Assembly: GCA_049514215.1 (NCBI GenBank) | Contig: JBEKVI010000014.1 | Coordinates: 18,362 to 82,361 of the forward strand | Reading direction: 5' to 3' | DNA length: 64,000 bases | Origin: BOG-994 sp049514215 | Lineage (GTDB): Bacteria; Pseudomonadota; Gammaproteobacteria; Burkholderiales; Burkholderiaceae_D | Shown: positions 36,332-46,538 of the stretch, one piece after another | How the letters are laid out: each line of letters starts with the position of its first letter | Position numbering within the stretch: the first letter of the stretch is position 1 | The notes under the pieces: generated by a model | What the model saw: the letters and a program-made list of their open reading frames with translations, nothing else | What the model was told of the DNA's origin: nothing | Database searches by the model: none | Made by a program: the position numbers and the translations under genes

Positions 36332-37411
36332 TCAGTTGCCGCGCAACACGCGGCCGCTCGCGCTATCAAACAGATGCGTACGATCGGGATCGGGCAGCAA
36401 ATGCACCAGCGTTCCAGGAGAGAGCGCATGACGCTCCCGAAAGACTGCGCACACCTCGGTTGCCCCGAACTTCCCCAGGATCTGCGTATCGGCGCCAGTG
36501 GGCTCGACCACGACGACCGTCACGCCAAGGCCTTCTGGGGGCTCGGCCATGATCAGATGCTCGGGCCTGATCCCCACCACGACCGATTGCCCGTCTTCAC
36601 CGCGCGCATTCGGCGGGGCCGGAAGCAGCGTACCCGAACCCAGATCGACGCTCAGCGTGCTCCCCGTGGCCCTGAGGACTCCGGGGAGGAGATTCATCGC
36701 TGGCGATCCAATGAATCCCGCGACGAACAGATTCGCCGGCCGATCGTAGAGCTCGAGTGGGGCGCCTTTTTGCTCGACCACACCATCGTGCATCACGACG
36801 ATCTGGTCGGCTAACGTCATCGCCTCGATCTGATCATGCGTCACATACACCGAGGTAGTGCGCAGCCTTTGGTGCAGTTCCTTGATTTCGCTGCGCATCT
36901 GGACGCGCAGCTTCGCATCAAGATTCGACAGGGGTTCGTCGAAAAGAAAGACTTGTGGGTCGCGCACGATGGCCCGCCCCATCGCCACGCGCTGCCGCTG
37001 CCCCCCCGAAAGTTGCCGCGGATAACGCTGAAGCAATTGCTCCAGACCCAGTATTTCCGCAGCCCGACGCACGCGCTTGTCCAGGTCGTCTTTCGAGGCG
37101 TGCGCGAGTTTCAGACTAAACGCCATGTTGTCGTACACCGTCATATGGGGATAGAGCGCGTAGTTCTGAAAGACCATCGCGATATCGCGCTCTTTGGGCG
37201 GAAGACGGTTGACGACTACGCCGCCGATGGCGATCTCGCCCTCGCTGATCTGCTCCAGCCCTGCAATCATGCGCAGCAGTGTCGACTTGCCGCAGCCGGA
37301 CGGACCTACGAGAACGGCGAACTGACCGTCCTCGATATCGATATCGACGCCGCGGATGACGTGAGTCGCACCGAAGTATTTCTCCACACTGCGCACGGAG
37401 ACGGCCGCCAT
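36332..37411 (-). CDS. Sugar ABC transporter ATP-binding protein (UgpC/MalK type)
   Basis: 359 residues. Walker A LVGPSGCGKSTLLRMIAGLE, Q-loop region MVFQNYALYPHMTVYDNM, ABC signature RQLSGGQRQRVAMGRAIVRD, Walker B VFLFDEPLSNLDAKLR and H-loop VYVTHDQIEAMTLAD. A C-terminal TOBE/regulatory region of about 110 residues follows. It powers the permease pair encoded downstream and lies 36 bp after the 2-hydroxyacid dehydrogenase. Confidence 0.95.
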   Translation of the reverse strand: MAAVSVRSVEKYFGATHVIRGVDIDIEDGQFAVLVGPSGCGKSTLLRMIAGLEQISEGEIAIGGVVVNRLPPKERDIAMVFQNYALYPHMTVYDNMAFSLKLAHASKDDLDKRVRRAAEILGLEQLLQRYPRQLSGGQRQRVAMGRAIVRDPQVFLFDEPLSNLDAKLRVQMRSEIKELHQRLRTTSVYVTHDQIEAMTLADQIVVMHDGVVEQKGAPLELYDRPANLFVAGFIGSPAMNLLPGVLRATGSTLSVDLGSGTLLPAPPNARGEDGQSVVVGIRPEHLIMAEPPEGLGVTVVVVEPTGADTQILGKFGATEVCAVFRERHALSPGTLVHLLPDPDRTHLFDSASGRVLRGN

Positions 37412-37447
37412 GTCAATTTTTTTGGGAAGGAGGTTGCAAGGAGCGCT

Positions 37448-38404
37448 CTAGGACGATGGTGCTACTACGACATAGGCCGGCCGCCCCTGCTTGGCCCACT
37501 GAATCAGGTTCTGTGCTGCCTTTCGCCTGAGTTCCCGCTCGGCATCGACCGAGAAGAAAGCCGCGTGCGGCGTTACCAGAATACGTTCATGGGTCAGGGC
37601 TGGATCTCCCGCTAGAGGTGGCTCTTCGGGCAGCACATCGAGGCCCGCGCCATCGAGCCGGCCCGAGTCGAGCGCCGCGATCAGGTCAGCGATGCGCACC
37701 AGTGCTCCCCGGGCGGTGTTCACGAGCACGCTACCCTCGGGCATGAGTTCGATCAGTCTGCGATCGACCATCCCTCGCGTCTCGTCGTTTAAGGGCACGT
37801 GCAGCGAGACCGCGTCGCTTATCGAAAAGAGTTCGTCTAGGGAACATCGCTGCACGTAGCTGGGAAAATCGCCGTCGATGATATACGGATCGCAGGCAAC
37901 GACCCGCGAGAAAGAGTTGCGCGCGAGGTGGGCCATGCGCTTGCCGATCCGGCCCAGGCCGAGGATTCCGATGGTCAGATCCGAGACCCGTTTGAGCTTC
38001 CCCGTCGACAGATAGTGCCAGGTCCCCCGGCGGACGGCCTGTCCGTACCATGGCAGGTGGCGCAACAGTGCCAGGGTAAGCGCGAGCGCGTGGGTTGCGA
38101 CTTCGCCCACGCCGTAGTCGGGCGAGTTGCCAACCCACACGCCAAAGCGGCGCGCATCCTCGGTATTAATCGTGTCATAACCTGCCCCATAGCGGCTGAC
38201 GATGCGAATTTCCGGGCGTGCGGCAAAGACCTTGGCGGCGACCGGGGCGTATTGCACAAGGAGTCCGCCGCAGCCTTCCGAGGCCGCAATCACGTCGTCC
38301 TCGGTGCGGCACTGGGCCGTACGACACTCGATCCCAGCCTCATGGTAGAGGGCGCGCTCCAGTTCCACATCGGGGAAATCATAGTCCGTGATCAGGACTC
38401 GCAT
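37448..38404 (-). CDS. D-isomer-specific 2-hydroxyacid dehydrogenase
   Basis: NAD(P)-dependent oxidation/reduction between 2-hydroxy- and 2-oxoacids. 318 residues from the ATG at 38404 with GGTGG upstream. The dinucleotide motif is LTIGILGLGRIGKRMAHLA; catalytic Arg in VLVNTARGALV, Glu in GLDVLPEEPPLAG and His in ILVTPHAAFFS. C-terminal dehydrogenase (CtBP)-like subgroup. Within this operon it could reduce a 2-keto sugar acid. The substrate is inferred from context only. Confidence 0.9.
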   Translation of the reverse strand: MRVLITDYDFPDVELERALYHEAGIECRTAQCRTEDDVIAASEGCGGLLVQYAPVAAKVFAARPEIRIVSRYGAGYDTINTEDARRFGVWVGNSPDYGVGEVATHALALTLALLRHLPWYGQAVRRGTWHYLSTGKLKRVSDLTIGILGLGRIGKRMAHLARNSFSRVVACDPYIIDGDFPSYVQRCSLDELFSISDAVSLHVPLNDETRGMVDRRLIELMPEGSVLVNTARGALVRIADLIAALDSGRLDGAGLDVLPEEPPLAGDPALTHERILVTPHAAFFSVDAERELRRKAAQNLIQWAKQGRPAYVVVAPSS

Positions 38405-38441
38405 CGTTCCACCCGCCGTTGGCAACCTCATCGGTAGAGGC

Positions 38442-40160
<1,719 letters not shown>

Positions 40161-40202
40161 GCGCGGTCTCCTTCGTTTTATTGCGGCGCGCGACGGCCGC
40201 TG

Positions 40203-41765
40203 CTACATCGTGGGGCCGAGAATCCAGGGAGCAAACTCATCCTCGCCGAACCCAAAGAGTTCACTTTTCGTGCGGGCCCCCGAGGCAGTCGCGATGATGC
40301 TCTCAAAGATCTTCTGACCCAGCGTGGCGATATCGGACGAGCCATCCAGGATCTCTCCGCAGTTGATATCCATGTCTTCGGTCATGCGTTGGTACATCGC
40401 GGTGTTGGTCGCCAGCTTAAGCGAGGGTGAAGGTTTGCAGCCGTACACCGATCCACGCCCGGTGGTGAAACAAATCACATTAGCCCCTCCTGCGACTTGC
40501 CCTGTCGCCGACACTGGATCGTAGCCGGGCGTATCCATGAACACGAGCCCGTGCGACTTCACCGGTTCGGCGTATTCCAATACCTCGACCAGGTTCGTGG
40601 TGCCCGCTTTGGCGACGGCGCCGAGCGATTTCTCAAGAATCGTGGTCAAGCCCCCGGCCTTGTTGCCCGGCGAGGGGTTATTGTTCATCTCCCCTCCCAG
40701 GCGCGCGGTGTACTCTTCCCACCAGCGAATCCGACTGACCAGCTTTTCGCCCACCTCGCGCGATACGGCCCTGCGCGTGAGTAGATGCTCGGCACCATAG
40801 ATCTCGGGCGTCTCGCTTAGGATCGCGGTGCCACCGTGCGCGACGAGCAGATCCATGGCACGACCCAAGGCCGGGTTGGCCGTGATTCCCGAATAGCCGT
40901 CGGAGCCTCCACACTGCAGGCCAACGGTAATATGCTCGACAGACACCGGCTGGCGTCGAATGCGATTCGCCGAGGGCAGCATCTCCTTTAGGATTTCGAT
41001 GCCGCGGGCAATTGTCGCGCGGGTTCCTCCGGAATCCTGGATCGTGAGCGTGCGAAATAGCTCGGACTCCCCGAGTTGCTGATCGCCCATGAGCGCTGAG
41101 ACCTGATTGGATTCGCACCCAAGCCCGATGAAAAGAATGCCCGCAAAATTGACGTGGCGCAGGTACCCTCCCATGACGCGCCTAAGCAGCTGTATCGGTT
41201 CACCGGTGGCGGCCATCCCGCAACCCGATTTGTGCGTGATCGACACCACTCCATCGACACCGGGATAGGCCTCCAGAGCCGGCTCCCGAAAGGCCTCCGC
41301 GATCTGGCGACACACTGTAGCCGAGCAGTTGACACTGCTGACCACACCGAGATAGTTGCGCGTGGCCACGCGCCCGTCGGGTCTTAGGATCCCTTCAAAA
41401 TGGCGGTAGGGGCCGGGCATGCGCACCGGTTGCACCTCACTGGAGTACGCGTAGTCGCGCTCGAAATCCGCCATCGCAAGATTGTGCAGATGCACATGCT
41501 GTCCCTGGGCAATGTCGCGAGTGGCAAACCCGATGATTTGATTGTAGCGGCGCACGGGCGCACCCGATGCGATCGGCCTTGCGCAGACCTTGTGCCCTGC
41601 AGGCACGCGATCGACTGCGCTCAATCCCTCTTCGCCAAGGGGTGTGCCCGGGGCGATGTCGCGCGTGGCAATGAGGACATCATCTTGAGCATTGAGCCGC
41701 AGCGCTGCAGGCATGCGCGCGGTCCTTTGCAGACTGCTGACCGGTATGACGATCTCGGTGGGCAC
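40203..41765 (-). CDS. UxaA/GarD-family dehydratase (altronate/galactarate dehydratase-like)
   Basis: 520 residues. An N-terminal SAF-like domain of about 90 residues (DDVLIATRDIAPGTPLG, AGHKVCARPIASG) is fused to the main UxaA domain: TRNYLGVVSSVNCSATV, SITHKSGCGMAATGEP, ILFIGLGCESNQ, LQCGGSDGYSGITANPALG, VFMDTPGYDPVSATGQVAGG, FTTGRGSVYGCKPSPSLKLA. Family members are iron-dependent hexonate or hexarate dehydratases. The start is a GTG at 41765 with AAAGGAA upstream. It is the first gene of the seven-gene minus-strand operon, facing two TGGT-N3-ACCA sites. Having both this and an IlvD-type dehydratase is unusual. Confidence 0.88.
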   Translation of the reverse strand: MPTEIVIPVSSLQRTARMPAALRLNAQDDVLIATRDIAPGTPLGEEGLSAVDRVPAGHKVCARPIASGAPVRRYNQIIGFATRDIAQGQHVHLHNLAMADFERDYAYSSEVQPVRMPGPYRHFEGILRPDGRVATRNYLGVVSSVNCSATVCRQIAEAFREPALEAYPGVDGVVSITHKSGCGMAATGEPIQLLRRVMGGYLRHVNFAGILFIGLGCESNQVSALMGDQQLGESELFRTLTIQDSGGTRATIARGIEILKEMLPSANRIRRQPVSVEHITVGLQCGGSDGYSGITANPALGRAMDLLVAHGGTAILSETPEIYGAEHLLTRRAVSREVGEKLVSRIRWWEEYTARLGGEMNNNPSPGNKAGGLTTILEKSLGAVAKAGTTNLVEVLEYAEPVKSHGLVFMDTPGYDPVSATGQVAGGANVICFTTGRGSVYGCKPSPSLKLATNTAMYQRMTEDMDINCGEILDGSSDIATLGQKIFESIIATASGARTKSELFGFGEDEFAPWILGPTM

Positions 41766-41867
41766 GCAGATTCCTTTGGAGCACTTCAACAACGGCTGGC
41801 GCCGCGCGACACCAGAGTGTGTGTATCGAGCCCTGAGAGTCTATTGCCGAGCCCCTAGCGGGTCAAG

Positions 41868-41878
41868 TGGTATGACCA
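41868..41878. promoter_or_regulatory. FadR/UxuR-type operator, site 1
   Basis: TGGTATGACCA, a TGGT-N3-ACCA palindrome 103 bp upstream of the UxaA-type gene and 117 bp upstream of the divergent SDR. FadR-subfamily GntR regulators (FadR, LldR, UxuR/ExuR) bind such palindromes. The same motif recurs at 41954 and 44656 near the FadR-type gene of this locus. Binding is inferred. Confidence 0.65.
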
Positions 41879-41953
41879 ATTGTATCGACATTGCCGGGCC
41901 GATGGGCCGGCATGGACAAGCGCTCGCGGAGCTCAGTAGAATGGGCGCTCGAT

Positions 41954-41964
41954 TGGTCTGACCA
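41954..41964. promoter_or_regulatory. FadR/UxuR-type operator, site 2
   Basis: TGGTCTGACCA, extended to the palindrome TTGGTCTGACCAA (41953-41965). It lies 30 bp upstream of the SDR ATG, where bound repressor would block its promoter. Sites 1 and 2 are 86 bp apart centre to centre, about eight helical turns, so looping between them is possible. Confidence 0.7.
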
Positions 41965-41994
41965 AAATCGGTAGTCGACCCGGACGGGAGAACG

Positions 41995-42756
41995 ATGGAC
42001 GAGCACAATCGGTATCAGTTTCCCCAGCGCCATGCCGTGGTCACCGGCGGGGCAAACGGAATCGGTCTTGCGATTGCAGCGGTTCTGCTTGAAGGTGGTG
42101 CGCACGTCACCCTCTGGGACCGCGACGAGAAGGCCCTGGCCGCCGCAGAAGAGACCTTGGCGGGCGCCGCGCGGGTGAACGCGGTCGCACTCGACGTCAC
42201 CGACGCCGACTCGATCGGCCGTGCGCTGCAGACGACGCTGGCCCGGAATGCGCGCATCGATATCCTCGTCAATAGCGCGGGGATCACGGGACCCAACGCG
42301 ACAGTATGGGACTATCCGGTTGCCCAATGGGACGAGGTGATGGCGATCAATCTGCGCGGCACGTTCCTTTCTTGCCGCGCCGTCGTACCCACAATGCGTG
42401 TCGCCGACTACGGACGCATCGTCAATATCGCCTCGATTGCAGGCAAAGAAGGTAACCCCAATGCCGCGGCCTACAGCGCCTCCAAAGCCGGCGTAATCAG
42501 CCTGACGAAGTCACTCGGCAAGGAACTCGCGCAAACGGGGATCCGGGTGAACTGTGTCACTCCGGCCGCCGTGCGCACGGGGATGTTCGCCCAGATGACG
42601 CAGCAACACATCGACTACATGCTCGCGAAGATTCCGATGAACCGGTTTGGGCTACCGCGCGAAATCGCCAACCTGGTTGCGTGGTTGTGCTCGGCGGATT
42701 GCTCATTTTCCACGGGCGCCGTGTTCGACGCATCGGGAGGCCGGGCGACCTATTGA
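41995..42756 (+). CDS. SDR-family NAD(P)-dependent dehydrogenase (sugar or sugar-acid)
   Basis: 253 residues, classical SDR: cofactor motif AVVTGGANGIGLAIAAVLL, ILVNSAGITGP, catalytic Ser-Tyr-Lys in IVNIASIAGKEGNPNAAAYSASKAG. A GGGAG Shine-Dalgarno sequence precedes the ATG. It is the first gene of the plus-strand arm of the sugar-acid locus. By analogy with other such loci it could oxidise the sugar to a lactone or a hydroxyl of the aldonate, but the substrate is open. The stop overlaps the next start by one base (TGATG). Confidence 0.9.
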   Translation: MDEHNRYQFPQRHAVVTGGANGIGLAIAAVLLEGGAHVTLWDRDEKALAAAEETLAGAARVNAVALDVTDADSIGRALQTTLARNARIDILVNSAGITGPNATVWDYPVAQWDEVMAINLRGTFLSCRAVVPTMRVADYGRIVNIASIAGKEGNPNAAAYSASKAGVISLTKSLGKELAQTGIRVNCVTPAAVRTGMFAQMTQQHIDYMLAKIPMNRFGLPREIANLVAWLCSADCSFSTGAVFDASGGRATY

Positions 42757-43814
42757 TGAAGGATGCGATGCGTTATCCGGCAGCAGGCCTCGTTCAATTC
42801 GCCCGCGAGATCCTGATGGCTGCAGGCCTGTCCCAGCCTGTGGCCGAGGCGACCGCCGAAACCCTGGTGGAGGGAGACCTGCTTGGGCACGACACCCATG
42901 GGCTTGCACTGTTGGAGCCCTACGTGAACGAGATTGCCAGTGGCAAGATGACGCGCTCGGGAGCCGCGCGCGTTGTCTCGGAAAAAGCTGCAGTCCTGCT
43001 CTGGGACGGCCAGCGCCTGCCGGGACCGTGGCTGGTTCGCGCGGGTCTCGATGAACTGAGCCCGCGCGCGAAGCAGAATGGGAGCGCAACGCTCGTCATC
43101 CGCCGCAGCCACCACATCGCTTGCCTAGCCACCTATCTGGTACGGGCCGCAAGAGACGGGCTTTTCATGCTGCTGGCCAGTTCAGATCCGGCAGTGCACA
43201 GCGTCGCACCCCACGGCGGCACGCGGGGCGTCTTTACGCCCAATCCGATCGCGGCCGGAATCCCGACATCCCAAGACCCGATTCTCGTCGACATTTCTGC
43301 ATCGATCACCACGAACGGGATGAGCGCACGGCTCCACAGAGAAAACGGCCGCTTCGAGGAGGCATGGCTCCTCGACGCGCAAGGCGTGGCCACCAACGAT
43401 CCAGGTGTGCTCTATACCGATCCTCCAGGCACGATCCTGCCCTTGGGTGGATTGAGTGCCGGTCACAAGGGGTTTGGCCTGGCCCTTCTCATCGAGGCGC
43501 TCACCGGAGGGCTTGCGGGACTGGGGCGCGCCGACCCGCTTGAGGGTTGGGGTGCCACGGTCTTCATGATGCTTTTCGATCCCGACGCTTTTGGCGGCCG
43601 CGCGGACTTCGCGCGCCAGATGGATGCGATCGTTACGGCCTGTCACGACAATCCCGCACGTCCGGGATTCGAAGGGGTGCGCATGCCTGGCGAGCGCGGG
43701 CTTCGCCTCTGGCGCGAGCAACTTCGTGACGGTGTTCGCCTGCGCGATGGAATCGCATCGAGTCTGAAGAATCTGGGGACTCGCTACGCACTCGATCTGC
43801 CGGCACCGTCTTAG
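42756..43814 (+). CDS. Ldh-family (type 2 malate/L-sulfolactate/YiaK-like) oxidoreductase
   Basis: 352 residues from the ATG at 42756, translationally coupled to the SDR. Belongs to the NAD(P)H-dependent family unrelated to classical LDH/MDH. Visible: EGDLLGHDTHGLALLEPY with the catalytic His, IRRSHHIACLATYLV, AAGIPTSQDPILVDISAS and PLGGLSAGHKGFGLALLIEALTGGL. Members reduce 2-keto acids such as 2,3-diketogulonate or delta1-piperideine-2-carboxylate. A 2-keto-3-deoxy sugar acid is a reasonable guess here. Confidence 0.88.
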   Translation: MKDAMRYPAAGLVQFAREILMAAGLSQPVAEATAETLVEGDLLGHDTHGLALLEPYVNEIASGKMTRSGAARVVSEKAAVLLWDGQRLPGPWLVRAGLDELSPRAKQNGSATLVIRRSHHIACLATYLVRAARDGLFMLLASSDPAVHSVAPHGGTRGVFTPNPIAAGIPTSQDPILVDISASITTNGMSARLHRENGRFEEAWLLDAQGVATNDPGVLYTDPPGTILPLGGLSAGHKGFGLALLIEALTGGLAGLGRADPLEGWGATVFMMLFDPDAFGGRADFARQMDAIVTACHDNPARPGFEGVRMPGERGLRLWREQLRDGVRLRDGIASSLKNLGTRYALDLPAPS

Positions 43815-43837
43815 AGCCGCCTGCGGGCGGCGCGGCG

Positions 43838-44575
43838 TCAGATGGTCATGCCGCCATCGATTGAATAGGCGTTGCCGGTCACGAAGGCCGCTTCGTCGGA
43901 GGCGAGAAAGACCACCAACGGAGCGATCTCCGGCGCCGTCGCGAGCCGACCCATTGGCTGGCGCGCGATGAAGTTGCGCCGCGCTGCAACAGGATCGGCG
44001 AAGCTGTCGATCCGCTCCTGCAGGGACGGGGTATCGACGGTTCCCGGACAAATGGCATTGCAGCGAATGCCTTGGCCGACGTAGTCGGCCGCAACCGACT
44101 TGGTCAGCCCGACCACGGCCGCCTTGCTTGCCCCATAAGCAAAGCGATTCGGCAGACCGCGCACGCTCGAGACGACCGATGCCATGTTGATGATGCTGCC
44201 GCGCGAGCGCTCAAGCATACGCGGCAAAGCCGCCTGGATCGTGTACATCATGGCGCGCACGTTGATGGCGAAACTACGATCCCAGTCGGCTTCGGTGCAA
44301 TCGAGAATGCTGCCCTGATGGACGTAGCCTGCACAATTGAAGAGCACATCCAAGGCGCCCAATCCATCGATGAGCGTGAACACCGTCGCGCGATCGGTGA
44401 CGTCGAGTTGCGCAGTATGCAACCCGGCTATACCGGTCATTTTCTGCAAGAGCCCGGCGCTCAGATCCGTGGCAAACACCTCCGCACCCTCTGCTGCCAT
44501 CGCCAGCGCGCTGGCGTGCCCGATCCCCTGTCCCGCAGCGGTGACGAGAACGCGCTTTCCCTTGAGCCGATCCAT
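43838..44575 (-). CDS. SDR-family oxidoreductase, 2-keto-3-deoxy-L-fuconate dehydrogenase-like
   Basis: 245 residues from the ATG at 44575 with AAGGGAG upstream; a GTG two codons earlier is rejected. Cofactor motif RVLVTAAGQGIGHASALAM, the TAAGQGIG form typical of 2-keto-3-deoxy-L-fuconate/BDH2-like SDRs. Then VLFNCAGYVHQGSILDC, catalytic NMASVVSSVRGLPNRFAYG with ASKAAVVGLTKS. C-terminal AFVTGNAYSIDGGMTI. It fits oxidation of a 2-keto-3-deoxy acid made by one of the dehydratases. Divergent from the FadR-type gene. Confidence 0.85.
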   Translation of the reverse strand: MDRLKGKRVLVTAAGQGIGHASALAMAAEGAEVFATDLSAGLLQKMTGIAGLHTAQLDVTDRATVFTLIDGLGALDVLFNCAGYVHQGSILDCTEADWDRSFAINVRAMMYTIQAALPRMLERSRGSIINMASVVSSVRGLPNRFAYGASKAAVVGLTKSVAADYVGQGIRCNAICPGTVDTPSLQERIDSFADPVAARRNFIARQPMGRLATAPEIAPLVVFLASDEAAFVTGNAYSIDGGMTI

Positions 44576-44655
44576 GAGCACTCCCTTTCTGCGTTAGCTC
44601 CGGCGAGTCCTCGGCGAGTTATACTCCGAGCCGGGTGGCCGATCGAGTAATGAAT

Positions 44656-44666
44656 TGGTAAGACCA
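44656..44666. promoter_or_regulatory. FadR/UxuR-type operator, site 3
   Basis: TGGTAAGACCA in the 149-bp gap between the divergent SDR (start 44575) and the FadR-type regulator (start 44725). Same TGGT-N3-ACCA pattern as the two sites at 41.9 kb. The position suggests autoregulation plus control of the SDR. Confidence 0.65.
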
Positions 44667-44724
44667 GTTTACGTGTCGTGCAAGACCCTCGCAAGCGGCA
44701 TTCTCCCGATTTAAGGTCAAGGAC

Positions 44725-45498
44725 GTGCCCACTCAAGCGATCGAACCTCAGCGTCTTTATCGCCAGATCGGTGACCAGCTGCGTTCCCTGATCAAAGCCG
44801 GTGCGTTTGAAGCCGGCTCGCGGCTGCCCGCCGAGCGAACCTTGGCCGTGCAACTAGGGGTCAGCCGACCCTCGCTGCGCGAAGCCCTCATCGCCCTTGA
44901 AGTGGAGGGTTGGATCGAAGTGCGCATGGGTTCAGGTATCTATGTGTGCGAACCCAATCGGGACCGAGATGCGGGTTTTGATCTCGAAGGCGAAGAAGCG
45001 CCCCTGGAATTGATCCGCGCCCGCCGACTCGTCGAGGGAGAGATTGCAGCGGCGGCGGCGCGCGTGGGACGAAAGCCCCAGTTCGACCTCATCGAAGAGG
45101 CGATCGAGCGCATGCAGCGCGCCACCAATGCCGGCATCAATCCGCTCGAAGCGGATCGCCTGTTCCATATCAGGGTCGCGCAGACCACCGGAAACAGCGT
45201 CCTGATCGGTCTCGTGGCGCGCCTGTTCGACGCCCGGCTGGGGCCGCTTTTCTCCAAACTCGATGGTCACTTCGAGACGCCCGAGGTCTGGACCCAAGCC
45301 ATCGCCGAGCACCGGGAGGTGCTCAAGGCCTTGCGCGCACGCGATCCCTCGCGCGCGCGCGCGGCCATGCGCCGTCACATGGACGTCTCGTTCAAACGCT
45401 TGACGTCGAGCCTGATCCGGGCCCAAAAGAGGGCGTCGCGCGACCGAACCAAATCTTCGGCGAAGGTAAGAGCCAGCCCCAGGCGCGTTGTGCGCTAG
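44725..45498 (+). CDS. GntR-family transcriptional regulator, FadR subfamily
   Basis: 257 residues starting at a GTG with AAGGTCAAGG upstream. N-terminal winged helix (about 5-75): RLYRQIGDQLRSLIKAGAF, GSRLPAERTLAVQLGVSRPS, LREALIALEVEGWIEVRMG. The C-terminal FCD ligand-binding domain is all-helical (EADRLFHIRVAQTTGNSVL, AIAEHREVLKALRARDPSRA, AAMRRHMDVSFKRL), with metal-ligand Asp/His positions visible. Such regulators bind sugar acids or hydroxy acids. It is the likely repressor acting at the three TGGT-N3-ACCA sites. The stop overlaps the convergent SDR by 4 bp. Confidence 0.92.
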   Translation: MPTQAIEPQRLYRQIGDQLRSLIKAGAFEAGSRLPAERTLAVQLGVSRPSLREALIALEVEGWIEVRMGSGIYVCEPNRDRDAGFDLEGEEAPLELIRARRLVEGEIAAAAARVGRKPQFDLIEEAIERMQRATNAGINPLEADRLFHIRVAQTTGNSVLIGLVARLFDARLGPLFSKLDGHFETPEVWTQAIAEHREVLKALRARDPSRARAAMRRHMDVSFKRLTSSLIRAQKRASRDRTKSSAKVRASPRRVVR

Positions 45499-46400
45499 CT
45501 ACGCCCGAGCGCCTTGGCAAGCTCGGTCATCGTCTGGACCGCTCCACTTTCAGGAACCGTGTCGCCCTCACGGGCGCTGATTTCGTCAAGCCGCTCAAGC
45601 ACAGACTCGGCGTGGCGATCAGTTTCAGGCAGGTAGATACCGCGTGTTAAGCCGACATAAGCCCGCTCGAAGCCACCGGCACCGGCGCACAGGATCGTGC
45701 GGGTGGGGGCGCCCTCAGCCACGAGAGCGATGAGCGCCGGAGTCGCCGCTTCGGGAGCCAAGAGCTTGAGGTGCTCTGCCGGAATCAGACCCTCGGTCAT
45801 GCGCGTTGCGGCCGTGGGTGCGAGACAATTGACGCGGATGTTCGCCTTGGCGCCCTCGAGAGCGAGCGTTTGCATCAGGCCCACAAGTGCCATCTTGGCT
45901 GCGCCGTAGTTGCTCTGGCCGAAATTTCCGAAAAGTCCGGTCGACGAGGTGGTCATGACGATTCGACCGTACTGCTGATCGCGCATAGCGCCCCAGACGG
46001 CCTTGGAGCAGTGCACCGCGCCCATCACGTGCACGTCAAAGACCAGCTTAAAATCCTCAACGTCCATCTTCGCGAAGCTCTTGTCGCGCAGGATTCCGGC
46101 GTTGTTTACGAGGATGTCGATGCGTCCCCAAAGAGTCAGGGTTTGTTCGACCATGTTTTGGACCGCACCGAAGTCGGTCACCGAAGCCGTGCTCGCAAGC
46201 GCCTTGCCACCCAGGGCGCGGATCTCCTCGGCCACACTTTCGGCCATCGACGAGGAGCGACCTGCTCCATCCACCGTCGCTCCCAGATCATTGACCACCA
46301 CGCTTGCGCCTCTTCTTGCCAATTCCAGCGCGTGACATCGCCCCAGCCCATTGCCGGCGCCCGTGACGATCGCGACCCTTCCCTCAAAACGCACGTTCAT
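45495..46400 (-). CDS. SDR-family dehydrogenase, (3R)-hydroxyacyl-CoA dehydrogenase-like
   Basis: 301 residues from the ATG at 46400. AIVTGAGNGLGRCHALELA, then SVVVNDLGATVDGAGRS, DILVNNAGILRDKSFAKM and the catalytic STGLFGNFGQSNYGAAKMAL. The long NDLG...GRS loop and a roughly 60-residue C-terminal extension resemble the dehydrogenase domain of multifunctional enzyme type 2, which works on acyl-CoA. It lies beside the sugar-acid locus but has no operator motif, and is probably a separate unit. Confidence 0.85.
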   Translation of the reverse strand: MNVRFEGRVAIVTGAGNGLGRCHALELARRGASVVVNDLGATVDGAGRSSSMAESVAEEIRALGGKALASTASVTDFGAVQNMVEQTLTLWGRIDILVNNAGILRDKSFAKMDVEDFKLVFDVHVMGAVHCSKAVWGAMRDQQYGRIVMTTSSTGLFGNFGQSNYGAAKMALVGLMQTLALEGAKANIRVNCLAPTAATRMTEGLIPAEHLKLLAPEAATPALIALVAEGAPTRTILCAGAGGFERAYVGLTRGIYLPETDRHAESVLERLDEISAREGDTVPESGAVQTMTELAKALGRS

Positions 46401-46514
46401 CTTCAACTCACCCCCCGTGTTATCGCGGACCGGCCGCAAAGGCGTAACTTTACCGCGTGGTCATACCTGCGCGGCCGACATGTAGCGAGGCGAACCGTCG
46501 TCCTCGCCAAGACC

Positions 46515-46538
46515 GGGGCTAAGCCCCTCGCGGCTTAG
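46515..46538 (-). terminator. Overlapping hairpins at the cytochrome c4 stop
   Basis: CTAAGCC (46519-46525) pairs with GGCTTAG (46532-46538), which includes the stop codon of the cytochrome gene. A second stem GGGGC/GCCCC (46515-46519/46523-46527) competes with it. No clear U-run follows, so this is only a possible terminator of the dehydrogenase-cytochrome transcript. Confidence 0.35.
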
